Assembly (NCBI RefSeq): GCF_022549775.1
Contig: NZ_JAKZGP010000023.1
Span: 1-64,000, forward strand
Source: Belliella filtrata
GTDB taxonomy: Bacteria; Bacteroidota; Bacteroidia; Cytophagales; Cyclobacteriaceae
DNA length: 64,000 nt
Direction of reading: 5' to 3'
Position numbers and translations under genes: made by a program. Below, piece after piece: positions 35,812-45,700 of this stretch. How positions within the stretch are numbered: the stretch's first letter is position 1; each line of letters begins with the position of its first letter. The notes beneath the pieces are model-generated. The model saw only the letters and a program-made list of their open reading frames with translations. It was not told the DNA's origin and ran no database searches.

Positions 35812-36759
35812 TTAATACTCTTGTTTGAAAATACCAAGCTTGATCTTGTGTAATAATACTTGATTTATTTTTTCATAAGATTGAAATGTCCATCCAGCTA
35901 CATGAGGACTGAACAAGACATTCTCTCTTTTGGAGAGTTGCATAAAGGTTTCTTTTTGATTTGGAGAAAATGCCTTAAACTTTTCATTTTCTAGGACATC
36001 CAGAACAGCTCCTTTTAAAACACCTTCTTCTAAGGCTTCGTTGAGCACATCGAAACTGATCACTTCTCCTCTGGCAGTATTGATAAGGTATATTGGCTTC
36101 GAAAATTTCCTCAATATATCAAGGGTAAAATAGTTCCTAGTCTCTTTTGTCAGCGGTACGTGAATACTCAATACATCTGCCTCTTCTTGTATCATTTCAA
36201 AACTTGCTTCATTTACCAAGTTATTACCAAACCCAGTTTTATATTTGTCATATGCCAGTATTTTGACATCAAAACCCTGGAGCTTCCTAGCAAATGCTTG
36301 CCCCATAAAGCCAAAACCAAAAATTCCAACTGTCTTACCAGAAAGCTCTTCCCCCCTATTTCCTTCTCTATCCCATATACCCCTTCGGACTTCACTATCA
36401 GCCTTTGTGACATGGTTGAACAATGCCAGTAAGCTACCGATTGCATGCTCTCCTACTGCATCACGATTGCCTTCTGGTGCATTGAATAACTGAATACCTC
36501 TTTCTTCTAAATATTCTAAATCTATCTGATCCAACCCTGCTCCTGCCCTGCCTATAAATTCAAGGCAACTTGCCTTTTCGAGAAGCTCTCTATCCATGGG
36601 AGTTTTTGACCGGATGATCAGTCCTGCATATTGATCTACCATATCCATAATCTCACTTCTGGTAATCTTCGGATTATAATCCACCAAAAATCCTTCTTGG
36701 GTTAACAAAGGGATGATTGAAGGATGCATTTCATCGATGATCAAAACTCTCTTTTGCAT
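35812..36759 (-). CDS. D-2-hydroxyacid dehydrogenase (phosphoglycerate dehydrogenase-like)
   Basis: 315 aa NAD-dependent enzyme. Rossmann motif VGIFGFGFMGQAFARKL (about 145-161). The catalytic Arg is in LINTARGEVIS, the Glu in VLENEKF and the His in SPHVAGWT. No C-terminal ACT domain, so it is shorter than classical SerA. The substrate (3-phosphoglycerate or another 2-hydroxyacid) cannot be fixed. It stands alone. Confidence 0.9.
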   Translation of the reverse strand: MQKRVLIIDEMHPSIIPLLTQEGFLVDYNPKITRSEIMDMVDQYAGLIIRSKTPMDRELLEKASCLEFIGRAGAGLDQIDLEYLEERGIQLFNAPEGNRDAVGEHAIGSLLALFNHVTKADSEVRRGIWDREGNRGEELSGKTVGIFGFGFMGQAFARKLQGFDVKILAYDKYKTGFGNNLVNEASFEMIQEEADVLSIHVPLTKETRNYFTLDILRKFSKPIYLINTARGEVISFDVLNEALEEGVLKGAVLDVLENEKFKAFSPNQKETFMQLSKRENVLFSPHVAGWTFQSYEKINQVLLHKIKLGIFKQEY

Positions 36760-36964
36760 TGATATTTTCTAATTAATGTATTTCTAAATGTTAAAAATAG
36801 CACTTTTAGAACAACCAACCACTAAAATAAAGCTTTATCAACATATCACTAATCCAAGCACTGGTATTTCAAGAGCTTTCCCAAATCTAATCAGAAGACA
36901 AATAATTTGTCTTACAATTCACTTACTGCTGATCAAGTTGATTTGATTCACAAATAGAAGAATT

Positions 36965-38836
36965 TTAAAATACCAATGTGATTTTGGTACCAGTACCTAT
37001 TTCACTTTGAATATTCATTTCTCCTCCGTTCTTTGCAACATAACCTCTACAAAGTGCTAAACCAAGGCCTGTTCCTCTTTCATTATTTGTCCCAAAGCTA
37101 GAGATAAGATCGTTGTTTTGTAATTTGGAAAGTGTAAGGCTATCCATTCCTACACCAGAATCTGTAATCTGAATACAGGCTTTACTATTTTCAGTAAATG
37201 CCTTACAGGAAATAACGCCTCCTTCAGGTGTGAATTTTATGGCATTTGACAGCAAGTTTCTGATGGAGATTTGAATCATTTGCCTATCAGCTAAAAGAAA
37301 AAGATCTTTTTCAACTTGAACCTTAATCTGCTGATCTTTTCTATCTACAGCATACTGAAGTGAGTTTACTACTTCTTTGAATAACTCATCGAGTCTAAAC
37401 TTTACCAAATTGAGCGATTCTCCTTCTTTTTGGCTCAATGCCCAGTGGAGCAAATTTTCTAAGGTGATTTTTGCCCTTTTGATCTCAGAGCTTAATTGCG
37501 GCATGATTTCTATCAAATCCTCTTCACTCAATTGTTTTTCATTGATCAACTCTGCCACAGTAACCAATGAATTCACAGGACCACTCAAATCATGTCCTAT
37601 GATACTGAAGATTTGATGCTGATGTGCATTCATTTTCTTCAAATTTTTAGCAAGCTTTTTTACTTCCTTGTTTTTCTGAAGTAAAATTTGATTCCTTTTC
37701 TTTGAGCTTTTCAAGCTTTTGGACACGACCACATACAGCAACACAAGTGTAGTGATAAGAATAGCAAGGAGTAGGATGATGAATAGCTTTTGCTGATTGC
37801 TTTTCTCCTTGTTTCTCAATTCAAGATCAAAAAGCTCCTTTTCACGCTCTATGATTTTGCTACCTTCCAATCGGGCTATTTCTAATGTTTGCTCATTTTT
37901 CCTCAAAGAATCTCTATATTCATGATGCATTTTAAAATTATACAAGGCACTTTCAATGTCTCCTATATCCTCTTGAAGAGATGAGATTGTCCTATAAGCA
38001 TCTGACATGTTATGGATCGAACCAGATTTAACTGCATTAGAAAGAGACTTTTCAGCATACCCGAGTGCTTTATGAGGGTTTCCAGTAACCACATAATATT
38101 TGATTTGACTCGTGTAAGCATATGAAAGTGATTCGAAATCTGAGGTTTTTTCTGCTACTTCAAGTCCCTTATCAAAGTACTTTTTGACAGAATCTAGTTG
38201 TCCATTAGCACCAAAATTATTCCCTAAATTCAGATATGCATTGGAGAGATATTCGTACTCCTCGGTCTGCTCTAGGTCATGGATAGCATCATAAAAAATT
38301 GGAAGCGCTTCCTCGAATGAATTTATCATATTGATAGCCAATGCTTTGTTCAATTTATAATTAGCCATTTGGACATTATCACCCAAGTCTTTGGCAATAT
38401 CAATAGCTTCTTGGTGGTACTTGAGTGCTAGTTGATAATCCCTCTCTCTATAATAAACCAATCCAATATTGTTGCTGGTACTTGCCGAAGAGCTTAATAG
38501 TTTTTCACGATCAAAGATCTCTTTGGCTTTGAGGTAATACTCAATCGCCTTTCCGTGAATCGATTTCTGATAATGATAAACACCTAGATGTGTATAACTC
38601 TTTGCAATACCATTTGGATAATTCAAATCTTGACTTGTCTTTAAGTTGACATTTGCATAGATATATAATGAATCTGGATAGCTTCCTCTTATCTCAAAAG
38701 CATGGTCATGAAGTGCATCAATCTCTGCTACGGTCTTAGGCGATTTTTGAATATTAGAAATCTCTGGTTCCTTGAGATTTAGGGTTTGTTGATAAAATGT
38801 AAACGAACAGATTACCATTATAGGAAGCAAGAACAT
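36965..38836 (-). CDS. TPR-containing sensor histidine kinase
   Basis: 623 aa. An N-terminal hydrophobic segment, TPR-like repeats (about 75-310), a coiled coil, a membrane helix (about 350-373), then the kinase: H-box SIIGHDLSGPVNSL with His415, N-box IRNLLSNAIKF, G1 DSGVGM, G2 GTGLGL. The TPR part is periplasmic. No response regulator is adjacent. It lies 253 bp from the divergent double-glycine peptide gene, so a regulatory link to that operon is possible but unproven. Confidence 0.94.
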   Translation of the reverse strand: MFLLPIMVICSFTFYQQTLNLKEPEISNIQKSPKTVAEIDALHDHAFEIRGSYPDSLYIYANVNLKTSQDLNYPNGIAKSYTHLGVYHYQKSIHGKAIEYYLKAKEIFDREKLLSSSASTSNNIGLVYYRERDYQLALKYHQEAIDIAKDLGDNVQMANYKLNKALAINMINSFEEALPIFYDAIHDLEQTEEYEYLSNAYLNLGNNFGANGQLDSVKKYFDKGLEVAEKTSDFESLSYAYTSQIKYYVVTGNPHKALGYAEKSLSNAVKSGSIHNMSDAYRTISSLQEDIGDIESALYNFKMHHEYRDSLRKNEQTLEIARLEGSKIIEREKELFDLELRNKEKSNQQKLFIILLLAILITTLVLLYVVVSKSLKSSKKRNQILLQKNKEVKKLAKNLKKMNAHQHQIFSIIGHDLSGPVNSLVTVAELINEKQLSEEDLIEIMPQLSSEIKRAKITLENLLHWALSQKEGESLNLVKFRLDELFKEVVNSLQYAVDRKDQQIKVQVEKDLFLLADRQMIQISIRNLLSNAIKFTPEGGVISCKAFTENSKACIQITDSGVGMDSLTLSKLQNNDLISSFGTNNERGTGLGLALCRGYVAKNGGEMNIQSEIGTGTKITLVF

Positions 38837-39089
38837 GTGCGGGTGGGTGATGAAACTGGGTAATGAAATTGGGAATCAGTAAGCTAAAGTAAAACATTTG
38901 AGTCAAAATCCACTCAAAAACAAACGATTATTGTCACAAGAAATCATAATCGATATGTTTATGCCCGCTCATTTTTATGGACTGTAATCCAATCAGGCAA
39001 TCAACTTCGTAAATCCCATTAACCACAAACTAACAGGGCGATCCGAAAACCTGAAATAGAGTAGGAAAAACCAACTAAATCTAATCATC

Positions 39090-39323
39090 ATGAAATTCCA
39101 AGAATTAACTTCAGAAGAATTGAAATCAGTAAATGGAGGATTATTAGGTGGCCTTTTGGGACTAAATAGCCGTGGATCTTCTTCTTCACAATCTTCGCTT
39201 ATTGGAAATGTAGGTATCAACCTCAGCTTATCTTCTACTTCAAGAGACGGTGAGCAATCATCTTTAAACTTAGGACTGAACCTAAGCGACATCGGTATGT
39301 TTGGAAGTACAAGCAGCAAGTAA
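39090..39323 (+). CDS. Double-glycine-leader peptide precursor
   Basis: 77 aa. The leader MKFQELTSEELKSVNGG fits the classical (L/M)(x)ELxxVxGG pattern cut by C39 peptidases, with cleavage expected after Gly17. The 60-residue core has no Cys, so no disulfide or lanthionine ring is likely. It is rich in Gly, Ser, Leu and Asn, with two amphipathic strand-like stretches (INLSLSS and LNLGLNLSD). The HlyD adaptor and the C39 exporter follow directly, so the cargo-exporter match is strong. Whether it is a bacteriocin, a signal or a structural peptide is unknown. Confidence 0.82.
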   Translation: MKFQELTSEELKSVNGGLLGGLLGLNSRGSSSSQSSLIGNVGINLSLSSTSRDGEQSSLNLGLNLSDIGMFGSTSSK

Positions 39324-39338
39324 TCACCCATTCACCCA

Positions 39339-39371
39339 TAGCTAGCAGTGAATACCGCTAGCTAAAATTTT
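39339..39371 (+). terminator. Hairpin/attenuator between peptide and exporter genes
   Basis: TAGCTAGC (39339-39346) and GCTAGCTA (39357-39364) form an 8-bp stem with a 10-nt loop, followed by AAATTTTT. It lies in the 55-bp gap between the peptide gene and hlyD and could end most transcripts after the peptide gene, giving more peptide than exporter. Confidence 0.6.
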
Positions 39372-39378
39372 TAAACCT

Positions 39379-40560
39379 ATGAAAAAGAACCACAACGACA
39401 TATTTCCTCCAGAAATACTTGAGGGTACTACAAGCTACTACTTCAAAAGGTATGATTCAAAATCCATTATCTTGTATCAGGTAGTTCTTGTACTATTGAT
39501 TTCCATATTCATTGGCATATTCATTATCAAAGTTGATGTCAATGTCCAAGGTGTCGGAATGATCAAATCAATAGAAAACAGAAATCAATTACGGTCAATT
39601 GTAACAGGTAACATAGATTCTGTATTTGTCTCAGAAAACTCTCGGATAAAAAAGGGACAAAAAATCTTCTCAGTAAAAACCAATATTTTGGATGAACAGT
39701 CCGGAAACACTAAAAAACTTGTTGCTGAGTATCAGTCTCAAATGAATGATTTGAGTTTTCTGATCTCCAAAACTAATAAATACGACTGGGAAAATATTCC
39801 CAGGCTATCTAATCCAAACTTCCAGCAGGAAGCAAACTTCTTTTTTCAGAAGCTAAATGATATCAAGGAGCAATTTGAGCTATCAAAAAAAGAGTTCAAA
39901 CGATCCGAATCCCTTTATGAGTCTGGCGCTATAGCAGAAGCAGAGTTTGACAGGTATAAACAAGCCTACGAGAGTGCCAAAAACACCGTACTTGCTTCAT
40001 ACTCTCAGCAAGCGGCATACTGGCAAGCCAATTTAAATCAAATCAGACTCTTGCTTCAAGACCTTCAATCAAAAAATGCGCAGATAGATGAGGAGATCAA
40101 ATTCTACACCGTAGAATCACCGATTGATGGATTCATTCAAGATATCAGGCAGTTGTATCCAGGGGCAAGTGTAGCGGCAGGCGAAACCTTAGCTGAAATC
40201 ACACCCGATGGCGCATTGATAGCGGAAGTCTATGTCGAACCAAAGGATATTGGTTTTATCAATCCAAATACCCCTGTCAAATTTCAGGTAGATGCTTTCA
40301 ACTACAACGAGTGGGGATTTTTAGATGGAAAAATTGAGTCCATTTCCAATGATGTATTCATCCAACCTGACGGAAAGCCATATTTCAAAATCAGGTGCGA
40401 GCTTCCCAAGGAAGAGATGAAGTTGAAAAATGGTTATACTGGTCAGCTACTAAAAGGCATGACTGTACAAGCAAGATTTAGTTTTACAAGAAGGAGAATC
40501 GTCAACTTGTTTTTTGATAAAGTAGATGATTGGGTCAATCCAAATTTAGCCAGCAAGTAA
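39379..40560 (+). CDS. HlyD-family periplasmic adaptor of a peptide exporter
   Basis: 393 aa membrane-fusion protein. Membrane helix near residues 30-52 (LYQVVLVLLISIFIGIFII), a long coiled-coil hairpin (about 110-240), lipoyl-like halves (QLRSIVTGNIDSVFVSENSR and TVESPIDGFIQDIRQLYPG), and a beta-barrel C-terminus. It connects the ABC exporter to an outer-membrane channel; no TolC-like gene is in the window, so the channel must be elsewhere. Four bases separate it from the exporter gene. Confidence 0.93.
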   Translation: MKKNHNDIFPPEILEGTTSYYFKRYDSKSIILYQVVLVLLISIFIGIFIIKVDVNVQGVGMIKSIENRNQLRSIVTGNIDSVFVSENSRIKKGQKIFSVKTNILDEQSGNTKKLVAEYQSQMNDLSFLISKTNKYDWENIPRLSNPNFQQEANFFFQKLNDIKEQFELSKKEFKRSESLYESGAIAEAEFDRYKQAYESAKNTVLASYSQQAAYWQANLNQIRLLLQDLQSKNAQIDEEIKFYTVESPIDGFIQDIRQLYPGASVAAGETLAEITPDGALIAEVYVEPKDIGFINPNTPVKFQVDAFNYNEWGFLDGKIESISNDVFIQPDGKPYFKIRCELPKEEMKLKNGYTGQLLKGMTVQARFSFTRRRIVNLFFDKVDDWVNPNLASK

Positions 40561-40564
40561 GCCT

Positions 40565-42769
40565 ATGTTCCTATTCAATAGTTTTAAAAATAGAGATTTC
40601 AAAAGAACTGAAATCCAACAGCACGATTTGACGGATTGTGGAGCTGCTTGTTTAGCTGCAGTATCAGCTTATTACAAACTAGAGGTTCCAATAGCCAAAA
40701 TCAGGCAAATCGCCTACACAGATCAAAAGGGCACTAACCTCCTTGGTATGATCGAAGCGGCCAAACAGCTTGGTTTTGATGCCAAAGGTGTAAAGGTGAA
40801 TGATGATCAGATTGCAGAATTGCCTGGACCTTGCATTGCTCACGTAGTTGTCAGAGGCAGATTGCACCACTATGTAGTCATACTCAAAACAACAGAAAAA
40901 GAAGTCACTATGATGGATCCTGCTCATGGCAAGATACAAACAGTGAGCGTAGAGAGCTTTTTCACGATTTGGACTAATGTGGTTCTGCTCCTTGAGCCTG
41001 GTGAAAGTTTTGAGGAAAAAAATGAAAAATACAGCGTATCCAAAAGGTTTTGGTTTTTACTCAAGCCATACACATTTATATTCACACAAATTCTAATAGG
41101 TTCAGTGTTCGCTGTAATATTGGGACTTGCAACTTCACTGTACATTCAAAAAATCATCGATAATGTCATCCCCAATGATAATGGGAACTTGCTGAACTTG
41201 ATGGGTGTATTGATGATTTGCATCATTCTATTTAGTGCAATCCTTGGTCATTTCAAGGGGATATTAACCCTGCAAACTGGACAAAAGATAGATGCCAAAC
41301 TGATCTTAGGCTATTACAAGCATTTGCTCAATCTCCCCCAGCGATTCTTCGATAATATGCGAACCGGAGAAATTATCTCAAGGATCAATGATGCTGTAAA
41401 AATCAGGGCTTTTATCAATGATGTAATCGTAGGTTTTGTGGTTAATATTTTTGTATTGATTTTCTCTTTTACATTGATGTTTATCTTCTATTGGAAGCTG
41501 GCGCTATTGATGCTAGTGGTCATCCCTTTGTACATTGTTATTTACATTTTCTCAAACAAGATCAATAAGAAAACACAGAGAGAACTCATGGAGAATTCCG
41601 CAGACTTGGAAGCGCAACTGGTAGAGTCACTCAATGCTGTTAGTACTATCAAGCGCTTTGGGGTGGAAGATTATACCAATATCAAGACAGAAGGTAGGTT
41701 TATCAACTTGTTAAAATCGATCTATGAGTCAGGGTCCAACTCCATTTGGATTGGTAACTTGAGTGGACTTGTGACATCAATCTTCACCGTTGCCTTACTT
41801 TGGATGGGAACTTCATTTGTATTGCAGAATGAACTGACAGCTGGTGAATTACTTTCTTTTTATGCCATTATGGGGTATTTCACTGGACCCGTAGCATCAT
41901 TTATCAGTATGAACAAGACCATCCAGGACTCTTTGATTGCTGCTGACAGGCTATTTGAGATTATGGATATTGAGACTGACGATAATGAGGGCAAAGTTCA
42001 ATTGGATGAAAGCCAAATAGGCAATATCACTTTCAAAGATGTAGTATTCAGCTATGGATCTAGAAATCAGGTATTCAATGGGCTCGACCTTGAAATAGAA
42101 ACTGGTAAGTTCACAGCCATCATTGGTCAATCAGGATCTGGAAAATCTACCCTAACATCTATCATCCAAAAGGTATACCCTATCACTTCCGGAAGGGTGT
42201 ACATTGGCAAACAAAACCTCGATTACATCCACAGTGGTTCACTCAAAAAGGTAATCGGAGTAGTACCACAGCAAATTCACCTTTTCGCAGGAAATATAGT
42301 CGAAAATATTGCTGTAGGGGATTTCAATCCAGACATGGACCGGGTGCTTAGCATCTGTCAAGATTTAGGAATTTTGACATTTATTGAAGCTTTACCACAA
42401 GGCTTCAAAACATATATAGGTGAAAATGGTGTTAGTCTATCTGGTGGTCAGCGCCAGCGACTCGCTATTGCTAGAGCATTGTATAAAGACCCAAGCATTT
42501 TGATCTTTGATGAAGCTACTTCAGCCTTGGACTCTGAATCCGAAGCATTCACCCTTAGGACCCTTCACAACCTCAAAGATCAAGGAAAAACAGTCATAAT
42601 GATCGCTCACAGGTTATCATCTGTGGTAGGTGCTGATCAGATTCTTGTGATGGATCAAGGTCAACTGATTGAATCAGGAGCCCATGAACAACTGATGGAA
42701 GACAAAGGAGTATACCACGAAATGTGGAAAAAACAAATGCCTGATTATAAACTGGAAGACAACAGTTGA
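40565..42769 (+). CDS. C39-peptidase ABC exporter (PCAT)
   Basis: 734 aa, full-length. The N-terminal C39 peptidase has Cys25 in LTDCGAACLA, His102 in LHHYVVIL and Asp118 in MMDPA. The transmembrane domain spans about 160-445. The ATPase has Walker A GQSGSGKST, signature LSGGQRQRLAIARAL, Walker B ILIFDEATSALD and H-loop IAHRLS. It should cut the double-glycine leader and export the core. The gene after it starts 26 bases on, on the same strand. Confidence 0.96.
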   Translation: MFLFNSFKNRDFKRTEIQQHDLTDCGAACLAAVSAYYKLEVPIAKIRQIAYTDQKGTNLLGMIEAAKQLGFDAKGVKVNDDQIAELPGPCIAHVVVRGRLHHYVVILKTTEKEVTMMDPAHGKIQTVSVESFFTIWTNVVLLLEPGESFEEKNEKYSVSKRFWFLLKPYTFIFTQILIGSVFAVILGLATSLYIQKIIDNVIPNDNGNLLNLMGVLMICIILFSAILGHFKGILTLQTGQKIDAKLILGYYKHLLNLPQRFFDNMRTGEIISRINDAVKIRAFINDVIVGFVVNIFVLIFSFTLMFIFYWKLALLMLVVIPLYIVIYIFSNKINKKTQRELMENSADLEAQLVESLNAVSTIKRFGVEDYTNIKTEGRFINLLKSIYESGSNSIWIGNLSGLVTSIFTVALLWMGTSFVLQNELTAGELLSFYAIMGYFTGPVASFISMNKTIQDSLIAADRLFEIMDIETDDNEGKVQLDESQIGNITFKDVVFSYGSRNQVFNGLDLEIETGKFTAIIGQSGSGKSTLTSIIQKVYPITSGRVYIGKQNLDYIHSGSLKKVIGVVPQQIHLFAGNIVENIAVGDFNPDMDRVLSICQDLGILTFIEALPQGFKTYIGENGVSLSGGQRQRLAIARALYKDPSILIFDEATSALDSESEAFTLRTLHNLKDQGKTVIMIAHRLSSVVGADQILVMDQGQLIESGAHEQLMEDKGVYHEMWKKQMPDYKLEDNS

Positions 42770-42795
42770 TTGCCTCATGCTAAACTACTTCAAGA

Positions 42796-45700
42796 ATGAA
42801 CCACTTGACCAAATACCTTTTCTTGTTCTTCCTATTGATCACTCCTTTGTGGTCACATGCTCAATTTGATAGGGAATTTGCTAGAGACATTCTCGTCCAA
42901 GAAAGTGCAAATAACATATTAAATGCCATAGATGAAGACCTAAACACCTTTGCTCGAATCAACTCAAGCACTGGACTAGCACTAGGAATAGGAGCTAGTA
43001 CTGGAGTGCTGGAATTGGGTTTCCCAAATGTGCTTCCCGCCAATACACTGGTATTTATAAAAATAGATTTCGATATCATTATATTAGAAAATCTTCTTGG
43101 AGGTACTTCTGGGGGACTGGGAAGTAGCCTACTTGATAATGGGTTGTTTGGAAATCACACTTTGCAAGTTCAAGCTAGAAATGGAAATCAAGTTGTACTT
43201 TCAGGTTCGACTGAAAACCCAGAAGACTTTGCAGGGGACAATCTCCGCATAGTTGTAGACCAAGAAAGAAACTTTTATATACAAATCCGACCACAACAGG
43301 AATTTCAAAGCATTAGGCTGACGGACAGAATCAGTGCCCTTTTGGGGCTTGGCAACACCGCTTCTACTGATATATTTGGTGCGTTTATCATCCCTCCAGA
43401 CCATGATTGCATCACATCAGCTTTTACAGGTATCAATTTACAAAACTTCAACCTTTCCAACTTGCTTGGAGTACAGCCTGCATTTGATGTAGAAAATATT
43501 TTACAAATAGGCACCACTTCACACTCAGAACTAAACCTCACATCCAACAATTCGGATGCAATAATTGAACAGTTTGTAACCCTATCTAAAACTTCTGAGG
43601 GAAACACAACATTCGAATTAACCTTTAAATTTAGTGACCAAAACATTGGAACGGCTGACCTTCAAAGAGTCTCGATAAGAGGCTTTGAGGTGAACAGTTT
43701 GAGGTATGAAGAAAACCTTTCTGATTTGATTTCGGAGGAAGCTATTGATTTATTACAAAATGGAGAATATGCATCAGTACCATTTGTAGTAAATAACTCA
43801 GTAGATAGGTTATCTGTTTCCTATGCAAGAGGGGATGCTGGTCTAGTCGAACTTCCTGCACTTCAACTTGCTCATATAGTACTCAGCATCAGCCCACCCG
43901 AAATTTCTCCCGAACTACTCCCTATTTTGGTTTGTACAAGAGAAACAGCATCCTTGACAGCCAACGTACCAGACGGCTTGCTCCTTAGATGGTATGAAGT
44001 AGAGACAGAAGGTATTCCTTTAGCCGAAAACCCAAGTGCTGTTCCATTTGTAACCGAGGAGATCACTGATACAAAAACATATTATGTGTCTGCCTATGAT
44101 CCTGTCTGCGACTTAGAATCGAAAAGATTACCTATAGAAATCAATGTTCAGGAGGCACTTGATGAAGTAACATTGACTATCACTGGAAATGAGCAAAACA
44201 TTTGTGCCGGAGATGATGTAACCCTCACTCCTACTTTTACATCTGGCTTCCCTGATGATCAGGCAGAAGTTTCTTTCTCTTGGTTTTTTGATGAAGACCA
44301 AATCAACGAAATCAATCATAATGCTACATTTGACGGTGCGATTTTTACAATTGCAGAGAATGGAGAACTTACGATAAGTAATATAAACCCTAGTACAAGC
44401 CTAGAAATGCTATACTTAGTGGTGACAATCGACAACAATTGCGAATCTTTGCAGCAAACATTCACAACAGAGCTGACATTTTCCGCCGATTGTACACGTT
44501 TCTCTATCGAGAAAACTGTAGATCAACCCGAAGCTGAAGCTGGCGAGACAGTCACTTTTTCAATCAGCGTTACAAATGATGGAACACTGCCTATCACAAA
44601 TCTTGTGATCACAGATGTACTTTCAAATTTGGTAACTTACATAGCTTCATCAAGTACAGTGCAACTGCTTGGCAACAATACTATCAATTGGAATATCAAT
44701 TCTTTGGCTGTAAAGCAATCCATTACATTGACCATCACCGTGAGACTTGCTGATGATATTCCAGTGAACACCATTATCCCAAACACTGCCACTGGTCAAA
44801 TTCAATCTGATTCAGAAATCATCAGTTCAAATACGGTAGAGGTTCTTGTGATTGGAAATGATGATGGAGACGGAGAAAATCCTATCGAGAATGAAAACAC
44901 CACATTAGCCATTTCCAAATTACTGATAGATGAAGGAGAAATCAATGTCGGTTCCATTCTTAACTATGAAATCACAATAACCAATACTGGTGAAGCTCCT
45001 GCATTGAACATTAACATCTTAGACATTCTTCCAGCAGAGTTGACTGCCATAGCTGCAAGTGAGGGTGGTGATATTGATGGGCAAAATATCAATTGGAATT
45101 TGGAAACTTTAGCTCCTGGAGACGCTAGAACCTATACCATTCAAGCAATGGTGCAAGATGGTGCTACACAAGTCTCTAATACCGCACAGGTCTCTGGAGA
45201 TAATTTTGACACACAATCTGATCAAACTCCGCCCGTGCCTGTAGTAGGTGATGATGGAGACGGAGAAAATCCCATCGAGGATGAAAAAACCACATTAGCC
45301 ATTTCCAAATTACTGACAGATGAAGGAGAAATCAATGTCGGTTCCATTCTTAACTATGAAATCACAATAACCAATAATGGTGAAACTCCTGCATTGAACA
45401 TGAACATCTTAGACATTCTTCCAGCAGAGTTGACTGCCATAGCTGCAAGTGAGGGTGGTGATATTGATGGGCAAAATATCAATTGGAATTTGCAAACTTT
45501 AGCTCCTGGAGATGCTAGAACCTATACCATTCAAGCAATGGTGCAAGATGGTGCAACACAAGTCTCTAATACCGCACAGGTGTCTGGAGATAATTTTGAC
45601 ACACAATCTGATCAAACTCCGCCCGTGCCTGTAGTAGGTGATGATGGAGACGGAGAAAATCCCATCGAGGATGAAAAAACCACATTAGCCATTTCCAAAT

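Noticed and set aside
38993-39331. 112-codon frame on the minus strand across the peptide gene
   Set aside because: The plus-strand frame has a textbook double-glycine leader and matching exporter genes, while the antisense frame has no recognisable features.
39090-42769. Lanthipeptide or other modified-peptide cluster
   Set aside because: The core has no Cys and no modification enzyme (LanM, radical SAM, YcaO) is nearby.
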